Below the pieces are notes generated by a model. That model made no database searches and had not been told where the DNA came from. It was given only the letters and a program-made list of their open reading frames with translations. A program made the translations under genes and the position numbers. Below, in pieces: positions 21,879-30,549 of a DNA stretch of 64,000 bases. Source of the stretch: Falsiroseomonas stagni DSM 19981 (GTDB lineage Bacteria > Pseudomonadota > Alphaproteobacteria > Acetobacterales > Acetobacteraceae); assembly GCF_900114315.1 (NCBI RefSeq), contig NZ_FOSQ01000006.1:248001-312000 (forward strand), given 5' to 3'. The stretch's first letter is position 1. The number at the start of each line of letters is the position of its first letter.

Positions 21879-22841
21879 ATGCGTCGCCGCCTTGTCCTGG
21901 CCGGGACCCTGGGGGTGGGCGCGTTGGGCGCGCCCCGCGTGCTCCGCGCGCAGACCTTTCCGCGGATCATCATCGGCATGTCCGGCTGGCCGGGCTTCGC
22001 ACCGCTGACGCTCGCCGAACAGGCCGGGCTCTTCCTTGCCCAGGGGCTGGAGGTGGAGACCCGCTTCGTGCCGCAGCGTGACCGCGCGGCGGCGCTGGCA
22101 TCCGGCAGCCTGCACGGCGTGGTCACCACGCTGGACACGCTGCTGGGCTGGGCGGCGACGATGCCGCTGCAGCAGGTGCTGGTCCTGGACCGGTCGCGCG
22201 GCAGCGACGGCATCGCTGCACGGCCCGGGGTGCAGGGCTGGGCCGATCTGCGCGGGAAGCGCGTGGCGGTGGACCGGCCCGGCAGCACGCCCTTCTTCGT
22301 CCTGGCCTGCATGCTGCGGGAGAACGGGCTGGGGCTGGACGCGCTGCGCCTGGAAACCCGCAACCCCCGCCTGGCCGCGCAGGCGCTGGCGGAGGGTGAG
22401 GTGGATGCCGCGGTGACGACGGAACCCTATCTCGGCCAGCTGCGCGAATTGGGGCCCGACCGGGCGCGGGTCCTGGCGACGACGCTGGACCACCCCTGCG
22501 TCGTCGATACCCTGGCCTTCCCCCCCGCCTTCACCGAACGCAATCCGGAAGCCGTGCAGCGCGTGGTCCGCGCCTGGTTCGCGGCGGTCGCGATGATCCG
22601 CCGCGAACCGGACCGGGCGCATGAAATCATGGGCCAGCGCACCCGCCAGACCGCGGCGGAATTCGCGCGCAGCGCCCGGCATTTCGACTGGCTGGACCCG
22701 CCCCGCAACCGCGCCTTCGTGGCGTCGGAGCTGCGCCCGCTGGCCGAGCGGTCGCTGGCCGTGCTCCGGGATACGGGCGTGCTGCGGGCGGATATCGACC
22801 TGGATGCGCTGCTGAACGACCGGTTCCTGCGGGGGGTGTAG
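21879..22841 (+). CDS. ABC transporter substrate-binding protein (NrtA/SsuA/TauA-like)
   Basis: 320 residues with a twin-arginine-like export signal (MRRRLVLAGTLGVGALGAPRVLRAQ) and the NMT1/SsuA-type periplasmic fold: SGWPGFAPLTLAEQAGLF, VDRPGSTPFFVLACML, and EGEVDAAVTTEPYL. These proteins feed importers for nitrate, sulfonates or thiamine precursors. No permease or ATPase is next to it, so it is a solitary component; the ligand cannot be read from the sequence. The ATG at 21879 was chosen because it begins the export signal. Confidence 0.85.
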   Translation: MRRRLVLAGTLGVGALGAPRVLRAQTFPRIIIGMSGWPGFAPLTLAEQAGLFLAQGLEVETRFVPQRDRAAALASGSLHGVVTTLDTLLGWAATMPLQQVLVLDRSRGSDGIAARPGVQGWADLRGKRVAVDRPGSTPFFVLACMLRENGLGLDALRLETRNPRLAAQALAEGEVDAAVTTEPYLGQLRELGPDRARVLATTLDHPCVVDTLAFPPAFTERNPEAVQRVVRAWFAAVAMIRREPDRAHEIMGQRTRQTAAEFARSARHFDWLDPPRNRAFVASELRPLAERSLAVLRDTGVLRADIDLDALLNDRFLRGV

Positions 22842-22858
22842 CCCCTCGCGGTCGCGTT

Positions 22859-23320
22859 TCAGCGCAGGCCGACGCCACATTCCGACAGCAGCGCGGTGGG
22901 GTTGCCGCGCGCGGTATTGGCCACGCGGGCGACGCGGGCTGAATCCTCCCCGGGCAGGGTGCGAATCAGGCAGCTGCCCAGCGCCGTCATGTCCAGCGTC
23001 AGCCCGCATTGCCGCGCGGCACCGGCGACGCGGGTGCAGAAGGCGCGCTTCTGTTCCGGGGTCTGCTGGCCGAACACGCCCTGGAGGGCGGACATGGTGG
23101 ACGGCGCATGACCGCCGCCGCCCTGTCCCTGTCCCTGTCCCTGTCCCTGCCCCTGGCCCTGGCCCAGCGCACCGCCAAGGGCGCCGCCGATCCCGCCCCC
23201 CTGGCCCCCACCCTGGCCTCCGCCGAGGTTCGGCAGGCTGAACCCCTGCGCCAGGGCCGGACCCGACAGGCCCGGCGCGATCATCGCCATGCCGGCCAGC
23301 ACCACCAGAACCTTGCGCAT
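22859..23320 (-). CDS. Secreted protein with Gly/Gln repeat, function unknown
   Basis: 153 residues: signal peptide ending ALAQ at about residue 25, a Gly-rich stretch (residues ~30-70) that includes a Gly-Gln dipeptide repeat, then a compact C-terminal domain with four cysteines (AFCTRVAGAARQCGLTLDM; GSCLIRTL; LLSECGVGL) that could form two disulfides. ATG at 23320, one codon after an in-frame GTG. It converges on the binding-protein gene with a 17-base gap. No family recognised. Confidence 0.72.
   Translation of the reverse strand: MRKVLVVLAGMAMIAPGLSGPALAQGFSLPNLGGGQGGGQGGGIGGALGGALGQGQGQGQGQGQGQGGGGHAPSTMSALQGVFGQQTPEQKRAFCTRVAGAARQCGLTLDMTALGSCLIRTLPGEDSARVARVANTARGNPTALLSECGVGLR
23121..23162 (+). 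repeat. Hexanucleotide repeat (CCCTGT) in a secreted-protein gene
   Basis: Four perfect CCCTGT units (23121-23144) followed by three degenerate ones (CCCTGC, CCCTGG, CCCTGG). On the coding minus strand it encodes alternating Gly-Gln. Six is a multiple of three, so slippage would alter linker length, not reading frame. Confidence 0.9.
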
Positions 23321-23416
23321 CACGGCTTCCCCCCAAGCTAGCCCCAGCCTTCGGCGCCTTCCCGCGCCGGGTCAAGATTGGCCATCCGCCCCGGCGCGGG
23401 CTATCAGCGAGGTTCC

Positions 23417-24205
23417 ATGCTCCTCTCCGACGTCATCCCGCGGTCGATCCCGCGCACCGCCTTCGTGACCGGGGGGGCGAAGCGGCTGGGCCAGGCGACG
23501 GCGCTGGCCCTGGCGGAAGCGGGCTTCGACATCGCCATCCACTACGCCAGCTCCGGCCCCGAAGCGGCGGAGACGGTGGCACGCATCCAGGCCATGGGCC
23601 GCCGCGCCATCGCGCTGCAGGCGGATCTCGCGCTGGAGGCCCAGGTGGTCGGGCTGATCCCGGCGGCGGAGGCCGCATTCGGCCCCATCGGCGTGCTGGT
23701 GAACAACGCCTCCACCTTCGAGCGCGACGAATGGGACGATGCGACGCGGGAAAGCTGGGATCGGCACCTGGAGCCCAACCTCCGCGCCCCCTTCGTGCTG
23801 GCCCAGGCCGTGGCGAAACGGCTGCCGGCGGGGGCGGAGGGCGTGGTGGTCAACCTCCTCGACCAGCGCGTCTGGTCGCTGACGCCGCATTTCATCTCCT
23901 ACACCGTCTCCAAGGCCGCGCTCTGGACGCTGACGCAGACGCTGGCGCTCGCGCTCGCGCCGCGCATCCGGGTGAATGGCGTGGGGCCGGGCCCGGCCAT
24001 GCCGTCACCACGGCAGAGCCAGGCACAGTTCGACCGGCAATGCGCCTCCGTGCCGCTGAAGCACGGGACGAGTGCCGGGGAAGTGGCGCGCGCGGTGCTC
24101 GCCATCCTCGCCTTGCCTTCCATGACGGGGCAGATGATCGCCCTGGATGGCGGGCAGCATCTGCAATGGGCGCCGGTGGCCGGCGCCGCGGAGATCGCTG
24201 AATGA
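23417..24205 (+). CDS. SDR family oxidoreductase, FolM/pteridine-reductase-like
   Basis: 262 residues with the Rossmann motif TGGAKRLGQATALALAEAGFD (residues ~18-38), the NNAS motif, and the catalytic Tyr/Lys in SYTVSKAAL. The TGGAKRLG variant and the absence of a classical catalytic Ser-rich loop resemble FolM/PTR1 dihydromonapterin and dihydrofolate reductases. Its stop overlaps folB (ATGA), supporting a pterin/folate role. ATG 23417 was chosen over an upstream start at 23378. Confidence 0.82.
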   Translation: MLLSDVIPRSIPRTAFVTGGAKRLGQATALALAEAGFDIAIHYASSGPEAAETVARIQAMGRRAIALQADLALEAQVVGLIPAAEAAFGPIGVLVNNASTFERDEWDDATRESWDRHLEPNLRAPFVLAQAVAKRLPAGAEGVVVNLLDQRVWSLTPHFISYTVSKAALWTLTQTLALALAPRIRVNGVGPGPAMPSPRQSQAQFDRQCASVPLKHGTSAGEVARAVLAILALPSMTGQMIALDGGQHLQWAPVAGAAEIAE

Positions 24206-24597
24206 CCTATGCGCCGCAGGCGGAATCCGGCCGCCGGGTGGTCTTCGTCCGCGGCCTGGAACTGATGGCCCGCCTCGGCATCCATCCGCATGAGAAGGCG
24301 GGCCCGCAGCGCATCGTGCTGGGGGTGGAGCTGGTGGTGCAGGACGATGCCGCGCCGGCCGCCGTCGGCCCCGATGATTTCCGCCGGGTGGTCGACTACG
24401 CCCGCCTGGTGGAAACGGCGCGGGAGGTGGTGGCCGCCGGCCATGTGCTGCTGGTGGAAACCCTGGCGGAGCGCGTGGCCCTGGCGGCGCTGGCCGATCC
24501 GCGGGTGGAGCGGGCGCGGGTGACGGTGGAAAAGCCCGATGCCTTTCCCGATGTCGCCTCCGTCGGCGTGGTGGTGGAGCGCATCCGGGGCGGCTGA
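24202..24597 (+). CDS. folB: Dihydroneopterin aldolase
   Basis: 131 residues. FolB converts 7,8-dihydroneopterin to 6-hydroxymethyl-dihydropterin and glycolaldehyde in folate synthesis. Typical features are VFVRGLELMARLGIHPHEK with the conserved Gly-Ile/Val-x-x-x-Glu pattern, VVDYARLVE, LVETLAERVA, and a C-terminal RVTVEKPDAFPDVASVGV. It is translationally coupled to the FolM-like SDR upstream. Other fol genes are not adjacent. Confidence 0.93.
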   Translation: MTYAPQAESGRRVVFVRGLELMARLGIHPHEKAGPQRIVLGVELVVQDDAAPAAVGPDDFRRVVDYARLVETAREVVAAGHVLLVETLAERVALAALADPRVERARVTVEKPDAFPDVASVGVVVERIRGG

Positions 24598-24928
24598 GGC
24601 GATGTTTGTCGCCCGCGCAAGGGTTTGGCGCATGACTTTTCCACCGGGCTCACGACCGCGCGAGTTTGGTTTTTCGTGTCAATGCCGAAGATGGGCTTGA
24701 CGTCGCCGACAAGAATTGTGCAGTCCTTAAAGCATGATGAATCAAGGACTTAACAAAACAGCCCAAAAACTAGGCAATGCTATGTGACTGGCGGATGACG
24801 GCCATTTCCGCCCCTCCCGACACCACTCACCCACAGAGTTTTCCACAGCTTCGGTGGACAAGATGGTCGGGGCTTAAGCCGCGCTTCATCCGTCGCCGGG
24901 ACACCAGCCAGACCCCACCTGACAGCCC
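24598..24928. other. 331-base intergenic region between folB and uvrC, locally AT-rich
   Basis: No gene is supported here. It is the most AT-rich stretch in its neighbourhood (notably 24655-24790) and holds a 7-bp inverted repeat (24722-24728 with 24744-24750), a single DnaA-box-like TTTTCCACA at 24839-24847 next to ACCCACAGAG, and a TTGACG at about 24699 that could serve as a -35. It probably carries the uvrC promoter. One DnaA box is too little to claim an origin. Confidence 0.6.
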
Positions 24929-26935
24929 ATGAACGAGCCCGACAACCCGCCCCCGCCGCCCGAGGAAGCCGACGCCCCCGTCATGCCCCCCGTCATGCAG
25001 GGCGTGGAGGTGATCGAGGCGATGCTGCGCACCCTGCCGCTGGCGCCCGGCGTCTACCGGATGCTCGATGCCAAGGGCGATGCCCTCTATGTCGGCAAGG
25101 CGCGCAGCCTGAAGAAGCGGGTGGTGGCCTATACCCAGGTCGCCCGCCTGCCCGAACGCTTGCGCCGCATGGTGTTCGAGACCAGGCGCATGGAGGTCAT
25201 CACCACCGCGAGCGAGGCCGAGGCCCTGCTGCTCGAGGCCAATCTCATCAAGAAGCTCCGCCCGCGATTCAACATCGTGCTGCGGGACGACAAATCCTAC
25301 CCCTGGCTGGTGATGACGGAGGACCACCCCTATCCCCAGATCGCCAAGCACCGCGGCGAACGGCGGAAGGGCGCCAGCTACTGGGGGCCCTTCGCCAGCG
25401 TCTGGGCGGTGAACCAGACCCTCACGGCCCTGCAGCGCGTCTTCCTGCTGCGCTCCTGCCGGGACACGGTCTTCGACAGCCGCACCCGCCCCTGCCTGCT
25501 GCACCAGATCAAGCGCTGCTCCGCCCCCTGCGTGGAGCGCGTGAGCCGGGAGGATTACGGGGCGCTGGTGCGGGAGGCCAAGGAGTTCCTGTCCGGCGGC
25601 ATCCCGACCATCCAGAAGCGCCTGGCGACCGAGATGGAGGAGGCCGCCGAACGGCTGGAGTTCGAGCGTGCGGCCTCCATCCGCGACCGCATCCGGGGCC
25701 TGACCCATGTGCAGGGCAAGGACCGCATCAACCTGGATGGGGTGAACGACGCCGATGTGGTGGCGCTGCACCAGATGGCGGGTCAGTCCTGCGTCCAGGT
25801 GTTTTTCTTCCGGGGCGGCCGCAACAACGGCAACCGCCCGTTCTTCCTGTCCCACGCCAAGTCGGAACAGCCGCCGGAGGAGGTGCTCGGCGCCTTCCTC
25901 GGCCAGCTCTATGACGACCTCCCCCCGCCGCCGCTGGTGCTGGTCAGCCACGACCCCGTGGATGCCGACCTGCTGACGGAGGCGCTGAGCCTCAAGGCCG
26001 GTCGCAAGGTGGAGATCCACCGCCCCCAGCGCGGCGAGAAGAAATCCGCCGTGGAGCACGCCGCCACCAATGCGCGGGAGGCGATCGAGCGACGGATGGC
26101 CGAAGGCGCCGCGCAGGCCGACCTGCTGGCCGGCGTCGCGCGGGTGTTCGACCTGCCGGACACGCCGGAGCGGATCGAGATCTACGACAACAGCCACACC
26201 ATGGGCACCAACGCCTATGGCGTCATGGTCGCGGCCGGCCCCTCCGGCTTTCTCAAATCGGCCTACCGGAAATACGGCATCAAGGGGCCCTCGGGCGGCG
26301 CCCGCCCACCCACGGCCGGCGGCACCGCCGGCACCGCGCCGACGGGCGGCACCGCCAGTGCCGCGCCGACGGGCGGCGACGACTTCGCCATGATGCGGGA
26401 GGTCTTCGAACGCCGCTTCGGCCGCGCCCTGAAGGAGGATCCGGGGCGGGAGGGGGAGGGCTGGCCCGACCTGGTGCTGATCGATGGCGGCGTCGGCCAG
26501 CTTTCGGCCGCGCGGGACATCCTGAACGAGATGGGGCTGCACGACATCCCGCTGGTCGGCATCGCCAAGGGGCCGGACCGGGATGCGGGCCGCGAATGGT
26601 TCCACCAGACCGGCAAGGACCCCTTCCAGCTGCCGCCGCGCGATGCCGTCCTCTACTACCTGCAACGCCTGCGGGATGAGGCCCACCGCTTCGCCATCAC
26701 CACCCACCGCGCCGGACGGTCCAAGGCGATGGTGCGGTCGGAACTGGATGACGTGCCGGGCGTGGGGGCCGCCATCAAGCGCCGCCTGCTGAACCACTTC
26801 GGATCGGCCCGCGGCGTGCGACAGGCCGGGCTGGAGGATCTGGAGAATTGCCCCGGAATCGGCCCCGCCGTGGCGCGGCGCATCCATGGGCATTTCCACC
26901 CGGGGGCCGGGACGGGTAGGATGGGGGACGCATGA
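24929..26935 (+). CDS. uvrC: Excinuclease ABC subunit C
   Basis: UvrC makes both incisions in nucleotide excision repair; 668 residues. N-terminal GIY-YIG nuclease ([25 protein letters not shown], ~38-62), a Cys-rich segment ([14 protein letters not shown]), a UVR domain ([20 protein letters not shown]), the RNase H-like nuclease ([25 protein letters not shown]) and tandem C-terminal helix-hairpin-helix motifs ([31 protein letters not shown]). A Gly/Thr/Ala-rich insert of about 30 residues (~455-485) interrupts the RNase H-like domain. It is preceded by an AT-rich gap and followed closely by pgsA. Confidence 0.98.
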   Translation: MNEPDNPPPPPEEADAPVMPPVMQGVEVIEAMLRTLPLAPGVYRMLDAKGDALYVGKARSLKKRVVAYTQVARLPERLRRMVFETRRMEVITTASEAEALLLEANLIKKLRPRFNIVLRDDKSYPWLVMTEDHPYPQIAKHRGERRKGASYWGPFASVWAVNQTLTALQRVFLLRSCRDTVFDSRTRPCLLHQIKRCSAPCVERVSREDYGALVREAKEFLSGGIPTIQKRLATEMEEAAERLEFERAASIRDRIRGLTHVQGKDRINLDGVNDADVVALHQMAGQSCVQVFFFRGGRNNGNRPFFLSHAKSEQPPEEVLGAFLGQLYDDLPPPPLVLVSHDPVDADLLTEALSLKAGRKVEIHRPQRGEKKSAVEHAATNAREAIERRMAEGAAQADLLAGVARVFDLPDTPERIEIYDNSHTMGTNAYGVMVAAGPSGFLKSAYRKYGIKGPSGGARPPTAGGTAGTAPTGGTASAAPTGGDDFAMMREVFERRFGRALKEDPGREGEGWPDLVLIDGGVGQLSAARDILNEMGLHDIPLVGIAKGPDRDAGREWFHQTGKDPFQLPPRDAVLYYLQRLRDEAHRFAITTHRAGRSKAMVRSELDDVPGVGAAIKRRLLNHFGSARGVRQAGLEDLENCPGIGPAVARRIHGHFHPGAGTGRMGDA

Positions 26936-26992
26936 CCCTCTCCCCCGCCCCCCGCCCCACTCCCAGCGCCCCTTCCGGGACCGGATGATCGC

Positions 26993-27628
26993 GTGCCGAC
27001 AGACCTGCCCAACCTGCTGACGCTGTCGCGCATCGCCGCCATCCCGCTGCTGGTGGTCTTCGCGGCCATCCGCGAACCCTGGGCGGACCTCGCGGCCTGC
27101 ATCATCTTCTCGGTGGCCGCGATCACCGATTATTTCGACGGCAAGCTGGCCCGCAGCCGGAAGCAGATCAGCGATTTCGGCCGGATGCTGGACCCGATCG
27201 CGGACAAGCTGCTGGTGGGTGCGGCGCTGATGCTGCTGGCGGGGATGGGGCGGCTGACCGATTTCGGCCTGTTCCCCGCCATCGTCATCATGCTGCGGGA
27301 AATCCTGGTCAGCGGGCTGCGGGAATACCTGGCGGGGCTGTCGCTCGGCCTGCCGGTGACCAAGCTCGCGAAATGGAAGACAGGCTTCCAGATGGGCGCG
27401 CTCGGCACGCTGCTGGCGGGCGATTCGGCCGCGCCGCTGGTCGGGCTGGGCTGGCTGCCGGTGTCCCTCATCGGCGAACTGATGCTGTGGACGGCCGCGG
27501 TGCTGACCCTGCTGACGGGGTGGGACTATCTCCAGGCCGGGCTCCGCCACGTCACCGGCACCGCCACCCCGCCGCGGGACGTGCCGGGGGATCCCGGTGG
27601 CCAGCCCGCACAAACGCCGTTGCACTGA
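26993..27628 (+). CDS. pgsA: CDP-diacylglycerol-glycerol-3-phosphate 3-phosphatidyltransferase
   Basis: PgsA makes phosphatidylglycerol phosphate, the committed step to PG and cardiolipin, in the inner membrane. 211 residues with four to six TM helices and a full CDP-alcohol phosphotransferase signature in DYFDGKLARSRK...DFGRMLDPIADK (residues ~43-69). Start GTG at 26993. The C-terminal 20 residues are a Pro/Gly-rich cytosolic tail. It follows uvrC by 57 bases; the uvrC-pgsA neighbourhood is widespread in proteobacteria. Confidence 0.95.
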   Translation: MPTDLPNLLTLSRIAAIPLLVVFAAIREPWADLAACIIFSVAAITDYFDGKLARSRKQISDFGRMLDPIADKLLVGAALMLLAGMGRLTDFGLFPAIVIMLREILVSGLREYLAGLSLGLPVTKLAKWKTGFQMGALGTLLAGDSAAPLVGLGWLPVSLIGELMLWTAAVLTLLTGWDYLQAGLRHVTGTATPPRDVPGDPGGQPAQTPLH

Positions 27629-27701
27629 TGGGGCCTACCCCTTGAGGCTCGCCATGGTGCAGCGCATCTTCGCCCCGAACACCGCGATCACGGGAGCCGT
27701 C

Positions 27702-28418
27702 ATGGCCGCCGCCCCTTCGACAACCCTCCCCCCCGCCTCCCTGGCCGCCCCCTTGGCCGGCCCGCGTCGTGCGCGGCTGCCATCCCCGGTGCTGGGCCTG
27801 GCCCTGCTGGCCACCGCCTGCTCGGGCGACCTCTCCTCGGTCGGCTCCAGCATCTCCGCCGGCTTCGATAGCCTCTGGTCGCCCTTCATGGGCCCGACCA
27901 ATGTGGTGGCTTCAGATAGCCTGACGGTACAGCGGGTGCGCGGCGCCGATCCGACGGTGGACCCGCTGGTGCCGGAGGCCGGCAATGTCTGGCCGGCGGC
28001 CGAAGCCCCGCGGCCGACGCTGCTCGGCGGGCCGGATGAGGCGATGCGCAACATCCCGGACTACCGCCCGAGCCTGATCGATGGCGCCCCTGCCGCCACC
28101 TCCCCGGTGCCGACGCCGGGCGACCGGCCGGCGCGGCGCAGCTCGTCAACGCCCCCGGCCAGCCCCGGCGCGCCCGGCGACTTCGCCCGCAGTCCCGCGA
28201 CGCCGGCCTCACCGGGCGCCCTGTCCCCGCCCCCGCCCCGCGTCGAGGGCCGGGCGCTGACCAGCCCCTCCGGCCAGGCGGCGACGGGGACGGCCGGCAC
28301 CAGCCGCGTCCAGGGATTCACCAGCCCGCAGGGCGGCGGCGCGGTGGTGCGCGACGGCAATGTGGAGACCTGGATCGGCCCCGATGGCCGCACCAGCACC
28401 CGCATCGTGCCCAACTGA
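27702..28418 (+). CDS. Putative lipoprotein with Pro/Ser-rich linker
   Basis: 238 residues from ATG 27702, which has GGGAG 5 bases upstream; ATG 27654 is an alternative. A long N-terminal region leads to a lipobox (LALLATAC, Cys near residue 43). The mature protein begins SGDLSSVGSSISAGFDSLWSPF, then has a region with ADPTVDPLVPEAGNVWPAAE. It continues through about 90 residues rich in Pro, Ser and Ala and ends in VRDGNVETWIGPDGRTSTRIV. Such proteins occur beside pgsA and moaD in related genomes as far as I recall, but no function is known. Confidence 0.72.
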   Translation: MAAAPSTTLPPASLAAPLAGPRRARLPSPVLGLALLATACSGDLSSVGSSISAGFDSLWSPFMGPTNVVASDSLTVQRVRGADPTVDPLVPEAGNVWPAAEAPRPTLLGGPDEAMRNIPDYRPSLIDGAPAATSPVPTPGDRPARRSSSTPPASPGAPGDFARSPATPASPGALSPPPPRVEGRALTSPSGQAATGTAGTSRVQGFTSPQGGGAVVRDGNVETWIGPDGRTSTRIVPN

Positions 28419-28448
28419 GCATCCCTTACTGACAGGCAGGGTGGCGTA

Positions 28449-28700
28449 TTGAAGGTCCTGTATTTCGCCTGGGTGCGGCAGCGGATCGGCGTGGCGGAGG
28501 AGGATGTCTCCCCGCCCGCGACGGTGCGCGACGTGGCCGGGCTGGTCGCCTGGCTGGCGACGCGCGGGCCGGGCTACGCGCAGGCCTTCGCCGATCCGCG
28601 CCAGGTTCGTGCGGCGGTGAACCAGGATTTCGCCACGCCCGACGCCCCCGTGGCACCGGGGGATGAGGTCGCCTTCTTCCCGCCCGTGACCGGCGGCTGA
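28449..28700 (+). CDS. moaD: Molybdopterin synthase sulfur-carrier subunit
   Basis: MoaD is the ubiquitin-like carrier whose C-terminal Gly-Gly thiocarboxylate supplies sulfur for the dithiolene of molybdopterin. 83 residues, start TTG at 28449, beginning MKVLYFAWVRQRIGVAEEDV and ending FFPPVTGG with the required GG. It lies 2 bases before moaE, a normal pair. A pgsA-moaD-moaE neighbourhood is common in alphaproteobacteria. Confidence 0.94.
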   Translation: MKVLYFAWVRQRIGVAEEDVSPPATVRDVAGLVAWLATRGPGYAQAFADPRQVRAAVNQDFATPDAPVAPGDEVAFFPPVTGG

Positions 28701-28702
28701 CC

Positions 28703-29170
28703 ATGGCGACCGTCACGCCACTTGTTTGCGTCCAGGAAGCGGGCTTCGACCTGGCGGCAGAGACGGCGCGCCTGTCGGAGGGCCGCATCGATGTCGGCGG
28801 CATCGCCAGTTTCGTGGGCGTCTGCCGGGGCGATGACGGCCTCTCCGCCCTGGTGCTGGAACACTACCCCGGCATGACGGAGCGCGCGCTCACGAAGATC
28901 GCCACCGAGGCCTGTGCCCGCTGGCCGCTGACCGGCTGCACCGTGATCCACCGTGTCGGCCGCATCCTGCCCGGGCAGGGAATCGTGCTGGTTCTCACCG
29001 CCTCCGCCCATCGGGCGGCGGCGCTCGAATCCGGCGCCTTCCTCATCGACTGGCTGAAGACCGGCGCACCCTTCTGGAAGCGGGAGGAATTCGCCGGCGG
29101 AGAATCCCGCTGGGTGGAGGCCAAGGCCAGCGACGACGCGGCCAGCGCCCGCTGGCAGACGGGGCGTTGA
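28703..29170 (+). CDS. moaE: Molybdopterin synthase catalytic subunit
   Basis: MoaE converts cyclic pyranopterin monophosphate to molybdopterin with MoaD. 155 residues. Family cues are IDVGGIASFVGVCRGDDG, LEHYPGMTERALTKI, VIHRVGRILPGQGIVLVLTASAHR and the catalytic-lysine region IDWLKTGAPFWKREEF. The next gene starts with TTG inside its stop codon (TTGA), so a membrane-protein pair of unknown function is translationally coupled to it. Confidence 0.96.
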   Translation: MATVTPLVCVQEAGFDLAAETARLSEGRIDVGGIASFVGVCRGDDGLSALVLEHYPGMTERALTKIATEACARWPLTGCTVIHRVGRILPGQGIVLVLTASAHRAAALESGAFLIDWLKTGAPFWKREEFAGGESRWVEAKASDDAASARWQTGR

Positions 29171-30549
29171 TCCGCCGCCTGGCCGGCCCTGCCTGGCTGG
29201 TGCCGGGCGCCCTGCTGCTGGGTGCATTGGTCCTGGTCTGGCCCGCCTTCCTGAACGGCTATCCGCTGGTGTTCAGCGATACCGGCGCCTTCCTGCACCA
29301 GACCGCCCCGCCGCCATCGGGGCCGCTGGTCATCTGGGACAAGCCGCATGTCTATGGCCCGCTGCTGCACCTGTTCCATTGGCGCCTCTCGCTCTGGGGA
29401 CCGCTGCTGGCGCAGGGGCTGATGCTGTCGCATCTGCTGTGGCTGGCGCAGCGCGCGCTGCGGGGCCAGGCCATGCCGGGCCTGCACCTGCTGGCCTGCG
29501 CGGCTACGGCGGCGCTGACCACCGCGCCCTTCACCATCGCCCTGCTGATGCCCGATGTCTTCGCCCCCGCCGTGCTGCTGGCACTGCTGCTGCTGGGCTT
29601 CGCGCGCGATCGGCTTTCGCGGGCGGAAGCGCTGTGGCTCGGCCTGGTCGCCGCCCTCGGCATCGCCGCGCACCTGTCCCACCTGCCGCTGGCGGGCGCG
29701 ATCGCGGTGCTGGTGGCGCTGGTCGCCCGGCGGGTCGGGCCGGTGCTGCGGGTGGTGGCGCCGATGCTGGTGGCGGTGGCGATCCTCGCTGGCAGCAATG
29801 CCTGGCTGCATGGCCGCGCCGTGCTGTCCCCGCATGGCGCCACCTTCGCCCTGGCCCGCCTGCAGGCGGATGGTCCCGCCGCCACCGTCATCCGGGACCG
29901 CTGCCCGGCGGCGGGCTGGTATCTCTGCGCCTTCGCCGACCGCCTGCCGATGGACAGCGACGCCTTCCTCTGGGACGCGGACAGCCCCGTGAACCGCGCG
30001 CCCGATGGCACGCCCCGCTTCCTCGGCGGCGCATTGCTCTCCGCCGAGGCCGGCGTGATCGTGGGGGAGACGCTGCGCACCCGCCCCGTCGAGGTCGCGA
30101 CGGCGATGATCGGCAACACGCTGCGGCAATTCAGCCTGGCGCTGGCCGGCGACACGCTGGTGGACAGCCACCTCGCCGCCGCCGTCCGGCCCCGCATCGC
30201 GGAGGCTTTCCCGCCGCAGGAACTCGCGGCCTATGACGGCGCGCTGCAATCCCGGGGGCTGTTGCCGGCCGCCGCGGCGCCCTTCCTGTTGCCGCATGCG
30301 CCGGTGCTGCTACTGGGCGCGGTGCTCGCGCTGCTGGCCTGGTGGCAGGCGGCGAAGGCGGGGGAGGTCCGGCGGCTCGGCCTGGTGGTCGGGGTGCTGG
30401 TCGGCGTCTCCGCCAATGCCTTCGCCACCGGCGCCCTGTCCAAGCCGCATCTGCGCTACGAGGCCCGGATCCTCTGGCTGATGCCCGTCATCGCCGGGCT
30501 GGCCCTGCTGCCGAGGCGGCCCGCCGCAGCCCCCGGGCCCCAGGGATGA
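29167..30549 (+). CDS. Polytopic membrane protein of unknown function (paralogue A)
   Basis: 460 residues with around ten hydrophobic helices. It starts with TTG in the moaE stop codon. Conserved loop features shared with the next gene are GYPLVFSDTGAFLHQT, YGPLLHLFHW, LMPDVFAP, and a periplasmic stretch with two Cys (VIRDRCPAAGWYLCAFADRLP, about residues 243-263), then GDTLVDSHL and ATGALSKPHLRYEARI. The layout of TM helices with one large loop resembles GT-C glycosyltransferases, but I see no diagnostic acidic motif in loop 1. Coupled by ATGA to its paralogue. Confidence 0.78.
   Translation: MIRRLAGPAWLVPGALLLGALVLVWPAFLNGYPLVFSDTGAFLHQTAPPPSGPLVIWDKPHVYGPLLHLFHWRLSLWGPLLAQGLMLSHLLWLAQRALRGQAMPGLHLLACAATAALTTAPFTIALLMPDVFAPAVLLALLLLGFARDRLSRAEALWLGLVAALGIAAHLSHLPLAGAIAVLVALVARRVGPVLRVVAPMLVAVAILAGSNAWLHGRAVLSPHGATFALARLQADGPAATVIRDRCPAAGWYLCAFADRLPMDSDAFLWDADSPVNRAPDGTPRFLGGALLSAEAGVIVGETLRTRPVEVATAMIGNTLRQFSLALAGDTLVDSHLAAAVRPRIAEAFPPQELAAYDGALQSRGLLPAAAAPFLLPHAPVLLLGAVLALLAWWQAAKAGEVRRLGLVVGVLVGVSANAFATGALSKPHLRYEARILWLMPVIAGLALLPRRPAAAPGPQG

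Noticed and set aside
24598-24928. Possible replication origin
   Set aside because: AT-rich with one DnaA-like box only; no box cluster and no dnaA, parAB, gidA or hemE nearby.
24827-27625. 932-codon open frame on the minus strand
   Set aside because: Antisense to uvrC and pgsA; composition is His/Arg/Gln-rich, typical of a shadow frame.
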